This document shows positions 14,332 to 19,676 of a stretch of 20,843 nt of DNA, in pieces. Origin of the DNA: an uncultured Microbacterium sp. (GTDB lineage: Bacteria > Actinomycetota > Actinomycetes > Actinomycetales > Microbacteriaceae). The DNA is taken from the NCBI RefSeq assembly GCF_943912325.1, contig NZ_CALTTX010000045.1, positions 1-20,843 of the forward strand, written 5' to 3'. The position numbers and the translations under genes are program-made. Below the pieces are notes generated by a model. It made no database searches. It worked only from the letters and a program-made list of their open reading frames with translations, and was not told the DNA's origin. Position 1 is the stretch's first letter. Each line of letters begins with the position of its first letter.

Positions 14332-15826
14332 CGCGTCCGTCGGGGCTGCCGACACGGCATCCGCCCCGCTCGATGTCTCAGTCTCGCGGGCGACTCCGTC
14401 ACGCTCGCCCGTTCAGCCCAGCCGAGCCGATCAGCCCGGCGAAACCGATTCGATTCGCTCCGACGGCTACGACGCCCGCAGCGCCGAGCGCCTCTTTCGC
14501 GAGAAGCACCGCTCGGCCCGCGACGACTTCGCTCGCGACCGCGCGCGCGTGTTGCACTCCGCCGCGCTCCGTCGCCTCGCCGCCAAGACACAGGTGCTGA
14601 GCCCCGCGAGCCCCGCGGATTTCGCTCGCAACCGCCTGACGCATTCGCTCGAGGTCGCGCAGGTCGGGCGGGAGCTCGCCTCGTGGCTCGATCTCGCCCC
14701 CGACGTGGTCGACGCGGCGTGTCTATCGCACGACCTCGGGCATCCCCCCTTCGGTCACAACGGCGAGCGCGCCCTCAACGACTGGGCCGAGCACATCGGC
14801 GGGTTCGAGGGCAACGCGCAGACGCTGCGGATCATCGCGCGGCTCGAACCCAAGGTGATCGATGAAGAGGGGCGCTCGTTCGGGCTCAACCTCACGCGTG
14901 CAAGCCTCGACGCGACGTGCAAATATCCGTGGACGTCGGCCCACCCGCTGCCCGACGCCGGTGGGCGCCTCAAATACGGGGTGTACGACGACGATGCCGA
15001 CGTTTTCGCCTGGTTCCGCGAGGGCGCGCCGCGCCGCGTGCGCTGCATCGAGGCCGAGGTCATGGACCTCTCCGACGACATCGCCTACTCGGTGCACGAC
15101 TTCGAAGACGCCGTCACCAACGGCTACCTCGATCCGCGGCGCCTCTCGGACCCCGCCGAGCACGAGCAGTTGCTCACGGCGATACAGGCGTGGGTCGGGT
15201 TCGATTTCACGCGCGACGAGCTCGGCGATGCGCTCTACCGTCTGCGCCGCTTGCCCGAATGGATCGAGGAGTTCGCGGGAACGCGCGCCGACCTTGCGAA
15301 GCTCAAAAACCTCACGAGCGACCTCATCGGGCGCTTCGCCCGCGCCGCGACGGCGGCGACGCGCGAGGCCTACCCCGCCCGCTCGCTCGTGCGGTACAAC
15401 GCGCACGTCGTCGTGCCGCGCGTCGTCGAGGCCGAGATGGCGGCGCTCAAGGGCATGGTCGGCGCGTTCGTCGTGTCGATCGAGGGCCGCAAACACCTCT
15501 ACAAGCAGCAGCGCGTCGTGTTGAAACAGCTAGCGTCGGCAATTCGGGATGCCGGGCCTGACGCGCTCGAGGCGGTCTTGCGCGACGATTTCGTTCGCGC
15601 CGAGACCGATGCCGCGCGCGAGCGCGTGATCGTCGATCAGGTGGCGAGTTTGACGGATCAGGCCGCGATCGCGTGGTACCAGCGCCTCGTCGGCGACATC
15701 GACCCCAGCGAGATCGGTGTGTGGGTGCCGGGTTCGCTGCCGCGGGTGCGCGGCGCCGAGGCATCCGTCGCCCTCGATCTCACGCCCGATCTCGACGCAA
15801 CCGACTCCGCAGGCGGCGCGGCCTGA
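14291..15826 (+). CDS. dgt: Deoxyguanosinetriphosphate triphosphohydrolase-like protein
   Basis: Dgt-type HD-domain enzymes split dNTPs to deoxynucleoside and tripolyphosphate, and so tune the dNTP pool. The 511-residue product has the HD metal site with His118 (RLTHSLEVAQ) and His147-Asp148 (SHDLGHPPFGHNGERAL). The conserved core begins near residue 58 (YDARSAERLFREKH). The first 55 residues are rich in Ser, Pro, Ala and Thr, unusual for the family. GTG 14291 is chosen because GAGG lies 6 bases upstream. GTG 14324 is the only other in-frame ATG, GTG or TTG before the core. It overlaps dusB by 41 bp, and its TGA shares a base with dnaG's ATG. The substrate (dGTP or broader) is not readable. 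Confidence 0.93.
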   Translation: MSSPGPSWTTAVGDASVGAADTASAPLDVSVSRATPSRSPVQPSRADQPGETDSIRSDGYDARSAERLFREKHRSARDDFARDRARVLHSAALRRLAAKTQVLSPASPADFARNRLTHSLEVAQVGRELASWLDLAPDVVDAACLSHDLGHPPFGHNGERALNDWAEHIGGFEGNAQTLRIIARLEPKVIDEEGRSFGLNLTRASLDATCKYPWTSAHPLPDAGGRLKYGVYDDDADVFAWFREGAPRRVRCIEAEVMDLSDDIAYSVHDFEDAVTNGYLDPRRLSDPAEHEQLLTAIQAWVGFDFTRDELGDALYRLRRLPEWIEEFAGTRADLAKLKNLTSDLIGRFARAATAATREAYPARSLVRYNAHVVVPRVVEAEMAALKGMVGAFVVSIEGRKHLYKQQRVVLKQLASAIRDAGPDALEAVLRDDFVRAETDAARERVIVDQVASLTDQAAIAWYQRLVGDIDPSEIGVWVPGSLPRVRGAEASVALDLTPDLDATDSAGGAA

Positions 15827-17760
15827 TGGCCGGCCGTATCGTGCAGGCCGACGTCGAAGAGGTCAAATCGCGCACCAACATCGGCGACATCGTCGGCGAG
15901 CGCGTGCAGTTGAAGTCGGCCGGCGTCGGCTCGCTCAAGGGGCTCTGCCCCTTCCATGACGAGCGCAGCCCGAGCTTTCACGTGCGCCCGCAAGTCGGTT
16001 TCTATCACTGCTTCGGCTGCGGCGAATCGGGTGATGTGTACTCGTTCCTGCAGAAGATGGACCACGTGACGTTCGCCGAGGCGGTCGAGCGGCTCGCGGG
16101 CCGTATCGGCTACGCGCTGCACTACGAAGAGGGGTCGACGCGCTCGCCGGGCGAAGCGAACTCCCGTGCGCGGTTGTACGCCGCGAACGCGGCGGCGGCC
16201 GCATGGTTCCAGAAGCAACTGATGTCGCCCGAGGCAGCGGCGGGCCGTCAGTTCCTCGGTGAGCGCGGCTTCGACGCGGGGGCTGCGGCGATCTTCGGTG
16301 TCGGTTACGCGCCGAAGGGCTGGAACGGTGTGATCGACGCGCTTAAGGCCGAGGGCTTCACGGGCGAGGAACTGCTCGGCGCGGGGCTCGTCTCGCAGGG
16401 GCAACGCGGGGTGTACGACCGTTTTCGCGGGCGGCTCGTATGGCCGATCCGCGACGTGACGGGACAGACGGTCGGTTTCGGCGCGCGGCGGCTCTATGAC
16501 GACGACAAGGGGCCGAAGTACCTCAATACCCCCGAGACGACGATTTATCACAAGGCCCAGGTGCTCTACGGTCTCGATCTCGCCAAGCGCGACATCTCGC
16601 GCGGCGACCCCCGGCGGGTCGTCGTGGTCGAGGGCTACACCGACGTCATGGCTTGCCATCTTGCGGGGATCACGACCGCTGTCGCCACGTGCGGCACGGC
16701 CTTCGGGTCGGATCACATCTCGGTGCTGCGCCGCGTCATGGGCGATGACTCCGCCGCGGGCGAGGTCGTGTTCACGTTCGACCCCGACCAGGCGGGTCAG
16801 AAGGCCGCGCTGCGTGCGTTCGCCGAGGCCCGGCGCTTCAACGCCCAGACCTACGTCGCCGTCGCGCCCGACGGGTTCGACCCGTGCGACCTGCGGCTCA
16901 ATCGTGGCGACGCCGCCGTGCGGGCGCTCATGGAACGCAAGAAACCCATGGTCGAATTCGTCATCGACCAGCGCATCGCGGGATACGACCTCGCGTCAGT
17001 CGAGGGGCGCGTCGGCGCGCTTCGTGCAGCGGCTCCCGTCGTCGCCGAGATTCGCGACACCCTCATGCGCCCCGAGTACGAGCGCGTGCTCGCCCGGCGG
17101 CTCGGGATCAGCCCGACCGATGTCCACCGCGAGGTCGTGAGTGCGGCGCGGCAGAGCGACAACGGTGGGCGCGCGACGAGCGCGGAGCGCGGGACGGGCG
17201 ACCGCGGGGTGAACGGCGACCGCGGGGCGAATGACGCCCGGCTCGAGAAGCAGCCGCGTGCGAGCGGGGATGTCGCAGTCCCGGCATCCCTTCGCGTTCG
17301 CCTGCACGATCTGCCGCGCTCGCCCGATGTGCTGCTCGAGACCGAAGCGGCGATGGCGTTTCTGCAGTATGGCCACACGGTCGCGCCCGAACTGCTCGCG
17401 CGTGCGTTGTCGATCCCGTTCCGTCACGGCGCGCTCGACGCGGTGCGCGAGCAGATCGCGGTGGCCGACCTGGCGCGCCCCGGCTGGGCTCCCGACGCCG
17501 TCGAGCGGGTACGCGAGCCGTTCCGGCAGCTCGCGGCCGAACTGCTGACAGCGCCATTCCCCGCGCGCGACGAAGAGGGCGCGATCGCCTCGGCGACCTC
17601 GCTCGCGGTCCGCCTGATCGCACGCGACCTCGACCGGCAGCGCCATGAACTTCTGGGAGCCGTGCAGCGCGTCGCTCCCGACGGCGACGAGGGCCGGCGC
17701 TTGCGCATGAGGCTGCGCGACATCGAGGCCGAACGGCGCGCCCTCACGGCCGAAGACTGA
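15826..17760 (+). CDS. dnaG: DNA primase DnaG
   Basis: DnaG synthesises RNA primers at the replication fork. The 644-residue product has the N-terminal CHC2 zinc finger (Cys41, His44, Cys62, Cys65), the primase core, and the TOPRIM metal site with Glu269 in VVEGYTDVMA and Asp319/Asp321 in TFDPDQAG. A C-terminal helicase-binding region runs from about 510. Between core and C-terminal region is a Gly/Arg/Asp-rich linker (about 445-480) with a tandem repeat. ATG 15826 overlaps the dgt TGA, so translation is coupled. The open frame upstream to 15673 lies inside dgt and is spurious. A terminator-like hairpin follows the stop. Confidence 0.97.
   Translation: MAGRIVQADVEEVKSRTNIGDIVGERVQLKSAGVGSLKGLCPFHDERSPSFHVRPQVGFYHCFGCGESGDVYSFLQKMDHVTFAEAVERLAGRIGYALHYEEGSTRSPGEANSRARLYAANAAAAAWFQKQLMSPEAAAGRQFLGERGFDAGAAAIFGVGYAPKGWNGVIDALKAEGFTGEELLGAGLVSQGQRGVYDRFRGRLVWPIRDVTGQTVGFGARRLYDDDKGPKYLNTPETTIYHKAQVLYGLDLAKRDISRGDPRRVVVVEGYTDVMACHLAGITTAVATCGTAFGSDHISVLRRVMGDDSAAGEVVFTFDPDQAGQKAALRAFAEARRFNAQTYVAVAPDGFDPCDLRLNRGDAAVRALMERKKPMVEFVIDQRIAGYDLASVEGRVGALRAAAPVVAEIRDTLMRPEYERVLARRLGISPTDVHREVVSAARQSDNGGRATSAERGTGDRGVNGDRGANDARLEKQPRASGDVAVPASLRVRLHDLPRSPDVLLETEAAMAFLQYGHTVAPELLARALSIPFRHGALDAVREQIAVADLARPGWAPDAVERVREPFRQLAAELLTAPFPARDEEGAIASATSLAVRLIARDLDRQRHELLGAVQRVAPDGDEGRRLRMRLRDIEAERRALTAED
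17197..17232 (+). repeat. Two tandem 18-bp repeats in dnaG linker
   Basis: Units 17197-17214 and 17215-17232 match at 16 of 18 bases and encode GDRGVN and GDRGAN (residues 458-469). The repeat is in frame and lies in the low-complexity linker before the helicase-binding region, where length changes are tolerated. Confidence 0.85.
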
Positions 17761-17776
17761 GCCGTTCACGCGACGC

Positions 17777-17816
17777 GTGCGGCCGCTCCCGGTGTCGTGC
17801 GAGGGGCCGCGCTTTT
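17777..17816 (+). terminator. Terminator after dnaG
   Basis: GTGCGGCC (17777-17784) pairs with GGCCGCGC (17805-17812), giving 8 bp with one wobble and a 20-base loop, followed directly by TTTT (17813-17816). It starts 16 bp after the dnaG stop. The loop is long, so strength is uncertain. The T-run adjoins the tRNA promoter. Confidence 0.55.
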
Positions 17817-17824
17817 GCTAAGCT
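17816..17824 (+). promoter_or_regulatory. tRNA-Asn promoter, extended -10 (TGC-TAAGCT)
   Basis: TAAGCT (17819-17824) fits TANNNT and is preceded by TGC, an extended -10. It lies 28 bases before the tRNA 5' end. No -35 is evident. Its first T is also the last T of the dnaG terminator run, so the two signals abut. Confidence 0.55.
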
Positions 17825-17852
17825 GTACGGGTTGCCTCGACAGGGGCGATGA

Positions 17853-17925
17853 TCCTCGGTAGCTCAATTGGCAGAGCAATCGGCTGTTAACCGATAGGTT
17901 CTTGGTTCGAGTCCAAGCCGGGGAG
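17853..17925 (+). tRNA. tRNA-Asn (GTT anticodon)
   Basis: A full 73-nt cloverleaf can be drawn. The acceptor stem TCCTCGG (17853-17859) pairs with CCGGGGA (17918-17924), with one U-G pair. The anticodon stem ATCGG/CCGAT has loop CTGTTAA and anticodon GTT at 17886-17888. The T-arm is CTTGG-TTCGAGT-CCAAG. The discriminator base is G17925. CCA is not encoded, as expected in most actinobacterial tRNAs. It is a single-gene unit with its own promoter and a strong hairpin downstream. Confidence 0.96.
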
Positions 17926-17930
17926 CTGCA

Positions 17931-17963
17931 GGCCCTCACCCTCCGGGTGGGGGCCTTCGTTTG
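17931..17963 (+). terminator. Strong intrinsic terminator after tRNA-Asn
   Basis: An 11-bp stem (17931-17941 with 17945-17955, one T-G pair) closes on the 3-base loop TCC and is followed by the T-rich TTCGTTTGT. It starts 5 bases after the tRNA. This is the clearest intrinsic terminator in the window. Confidence 0.85.
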
Positions 17964-17998
17964 TCTGCTGCGTGGCCCACGCCCCACCGAGAACACCC

Positions 17999-18028
17999 TT
18001 GCCGTGGCTCTCGCGCCGTGGTTATCGT
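17999..18028 (+). promoter_or_regulatory. Promoter of the RibD/DHFR-family gene
   Basis: TTGCCG (17999-18004) as -35, an 18-bp spacer, and TATCGT (18023-18028) as -10 form the most complete promoter in the window. The -10 ends exactly 6 bases before ATG 18035, which predicts a leaderless mRNA. Confidence 0.65.
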
Positions 18029-18034
18029 CGAACC

Positions 18035-18601
18035 ATGGGTCGCATCATCGTGGAGCAGATCATCACCGCCGACGGCTTCGTCCAAGACACGGACGGGGGA
18101 ATGAAGTTCATGGACGCGGCGCCGATCGACAGCACCGATTCGGACCAGCTCGACATGCTCGAGCGCGTGGGTGCCATCGTGCTCGGACGCAAGACCTACG
18201 AGATGTTCGTCGAATACTGGCCGGCGGTCGATCCAAACGACGAACCCGTGGCGGCGCCGATCAACACGCTCCCCAAGTACGTCGTGAGCAGCACGATCAA
18301 AGCAGCGCCGTGGGGCGGCTACGCACCCGCGATCGTTGAGGCCGGCGACCCTCGTGCGACGATTTCGCGTCTGCGAAACGACGTTGACGGTGATCTGCTG
18401 ATCTGGGGAAGCCTTCAGCTCACGGACGCTCTGTTTCGCGAGGGCTTGGTTGACGTGTTGCGCCTGCGCCAGATCCCCAGCCTGATCGGAGCCGGCCGTG
18501 GCCCGACACCTGCCGATCTCGAGCACGCCGTTATCCGGCAGGTCGCCATCCACGGCGGATCCAACTGGGTCACGACCGAGTACGAGCTCGGCGCAGCGTG
18601 A
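18035..18601 (+). CDS. Dihydrofolate reductase-family / RibD C-terminal-domain protein
   Basis: The 188-residue product has the reductase fold shared by DHFR and RibD C-terminal domains. It opens with MGRIIVEQIITADGFVQDTDGG, has AIVLGRKTYEMFVEYWP (the nucleotide-binding helix region), and ends with DLLIWGSLQLTDAL, the NADPH loop equivalent, followed by PSLIGAGRGP. Such stand-alone proteins are common, numerous and mostly uncharacterised. True folate reductase activity is unlikely to be its role, and riboflavin synthesis is not indicated because no rib genes are nearby. The ATG at 18035 is placed by the 6-base distance from TATCGT. There is no Shine-Dalgarno. It converges with the small gene at 18647 across a hairpin. 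Confidence 0.88.
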   Translation: MGRIIVEQIITADGFVQDTDGGMKFMDAAPIDSTDSDQLDMLERVGAIVLGRKTYEMFVEYWPAVDPNDEPVAAPINTLPKYVVSSTIKAAPWGGYAPAIVEAGDPRATISRLRNDVDGDLLIWGSLQLTDALFREGLVDVLRLRQIPSLIGAGRGPTPADLEHAVIRQVAIHGGSNWVTTEYELGAA

Positions 18602-18611
18602 AGTCGGGGTT

Positions 18612-18633
18612 GCGAGGCACGAGCGTGCCTTGC
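18612..18633. terminator. Hairpin between convergent genes, possible bidirectional terminator
   Basis: GCGAGGCAC (18612-18620) pairs with GTGCCTTGC (18625-18633), giving 9 bp with one wobble on the tetraloop GAGC. It sits between two convergent stop codons. Neither strand has a U-run, so it would be a U-less terminator or an mRNA 3'-end stabiliser. Confidence 0.5.
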
Positions 18634-18646
18634 GTGTGCCGCGGCG

Positions 18647-18967
18647 TCAGCGCAGAGCGGACGCCCCGAAGTCGCCCTCGCCGAGCAGGCGCCACACGGT
18701 CGGCGTGAGCTCGGGGTGCGCGAGCGCGATCTGGCGCAGCACGCGACGGTGGCGCACCGCTGAGGGCAAGCGCCCGTGATCCTCGATGATCGCCTCGGCG
18801 CGCAGCGTCAGCACGACGAGCTCGTCGACGGTCGGGATCTCTTCCATGAACGCCCACGGGTCCTCGCCCGCGCGCAGGCGCTCCTCGACGATCACCGACC
18901 GCTCGTCGGCAGCCTCGGCCCGCATGAGCTCGAGGCTCGCGCGCGGTTCGATGCGGATCTCGTCCAT
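18647..18967 (-). CDS. Conserved-looking small protein of unknown function (106 aa)
   Basis: I do not recognise a family. The 106-residue product (starts MDEIRIEPRASLELM, ends LLGEGDFGASALR) is acidic in its first half and looks mostly helical, with no signal peptide, membrane segment or cysteine. Support for a real gene is the strongly GC-rich third codon position, an ATG exactly 6 bases after the hexamer TAGGCT on the minus strand, and the fit between a terminator hairpin and def. A longer minus-strand frame across the same DNA (18570-19160) runs through def and is a shadow. The stretch DELVVLTLRAEAIIEDHG could be a dimer or partner helix; this is inference only. Confidence 0.75.
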   Translation of the reverse strand: MDEIRIEPRASLELMRAEAADERSVIVEERLRAGEDPWAFMEEIPTVDELVVLTLRAEAIIEDHGRLPSAVRHRRVLRQIALAHPELTPTVWRLLGEGDFGASALR

Positions 18968-18973
18968 GCTTCG

Positions 18974-18979
18974 AGCCTA
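18974..18979 (-). promoter_or_regulatory. -10 hexamer TAGGCT of the 106-aa gene
   Basis: On the minus strand TAGGCT ends exactly 6 bases before ATG 18967. The same hexamer with the same spacing precedes def. It suggests that the small gene has its own promoter and is not only read through from def. Confidence 0.6.
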
Positions 18980-18995
18980 CGTCGAAGCGGTGGCG

Positions 18996-19022
18996 GCGGG
19001 ATGCAGAAGGCGCGGGATGCAG
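18996..19022. repeat. Two 11-bp direct repeats (GCGGGATGCAG) between def and the 106-aa gene
   Basis: GCGGGATGCAG occurs at 18996-19006 and again at 19012-19022, a 16-bp period. A related GCAGGATGCCG follows at about 19044-19054. All lie in the roughly 100-bp gap upstream of the 106-aa gene's -10, in a position suited to an activator or repressor, or a relic of local duplication. Confidence 0.6.
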
Positions 19023-19069
19023 GCAACGCGGCAAGCAGCGGGCGCAGGATGCCGGAGGTCGGGCGAGCC

Positions 19070-19636
19070 TCAGCCCTCGAGGTCGTCCACCCCCGGCATC
19101 CATTGGGCTCCCGGCTTTCCCCAGCCGCGCTTGCGCGCGATCTTCTGCGTCGTCTTCCAATCACTGTCGTCCAGGCGGTCGATGTAGAGAATGCCGTCGA
19201 GGTGATCGAACTCGTGCTGCATGATGCGCGCGCGCCAGCCGTCGACCTCGATGCGCACGGGCGCTCCGTCGAGGTCGATTCCCGTTACGAGCACGCGATC
19301 CGAGCGGCGCAACGCGAAGCGCTCACCCGGGAACGACAGGCACCCCTCGGACTCCTCATCGGGGTCGGGAGAGCCCGGCACCGGAGGCGTCATCCAGAGC
19401 TCGGGGTTGATAATGACGCCGCGCCACGGGGCGCCGTCGTCGTCCTGATACGTGTACGTGTAGATCCGCAGTCCGACGCCGACCTGCGGTGCGGCAAGGC
19501 CGACGCCGGGCGCAGCATCCATCGTGTCGAACATGTCGGCAACGAGCGTGCGGATCTCATCGGTGATCTCGGCGACGGGGGAGGCGGGTGCGTGCAGCAC
19601 GGGATCGCCCATGATTCGGATCGGGAGTACGGCCAC
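19070..19636 (-). CDS. def: Peptide deformylase
   Basis: Peptide deformylase removes the N-formyl group from nascent proteins. All three family motifs are present in the 188-residue product: GVGLAAPQ (44-51), EGCLS (97-101) and QHEFDHLDG. The metal ligands are Cys99, His141 and His145, with catalytic Glu142. Between motifs 1 and 2 it has an insertion rich in Asp, Pro and Gly (about 84-95), as in actinobacterial type-I enzymes. The start is GTG 19636, 6 bases after TAGGCT and without a Shine-Dalgarno, so probably leaderless. It diverges from the transporter gene with overlapping promoters. fmt is not adjacent. Confidence 0.97.
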   Translation of the reverse strand: MAVLPIRIMGDPVLHAPASPVAEITDEIRTLVADMFDTMDAAPGVGLAAPQVGVGLRIYTYTYQDDDGAPWRGVIINPELWMTPPVPGSPDPDEESEGCLSFPGERFALRRSDRVLVTGIDLDGAPVRIEVDGWRARIMQHEFDHLDGILYIDRLDDSDWKTTQKIARKRGWGKPGAQWMPGVDDLEG

Positions 19637-19642
19637 GTTCCG

Positions 19643-19648
19643 AGCCTA
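19643..19648 (-). promoter_or_regulatory. -10 hexamer TAGGCT of def
   Basis: On the minus strand TAGGCT ends exactly 6 bases before GTG 19636. A -35 at normal spacing would fall on the -10 of the divergent transporter gene. Confidence 0.65.
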
Positions 19649-19664
19649 ACGGGGTGGGCGCGGG

Positions 19665-19670
19665 TAGGGT
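19665..19670 (+). promoter_or_regulatory. -10 hexamer TAGGGT of the transporter gene
   Basis: TAGGGT ends exactly 6 bases before GTG 19677 and decides that start over ATG 19713. Its -35 at normal spacing would fall on the def -10 (19643-19648). Confidence 0.6.
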
Positions 19671-19676
19671 CGTCAC

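Noticed and set aside
13051..14355. Upstream extension of the peroxidase frame (to 603 codons), suggesting a fusion protein
   Set aside because: The peroxidase has a clear ATG at 13050 with a promoter and Shine-Dalgarno, and the extra part is antisense to dusB.
17853..18034. Integration site for a mobile element at tRNA-Asn
   Set aside because: No integrase, no repeated tRNA 3' end and no composition shift is seen downstream; the following genes are ordinary chromosomal ones.
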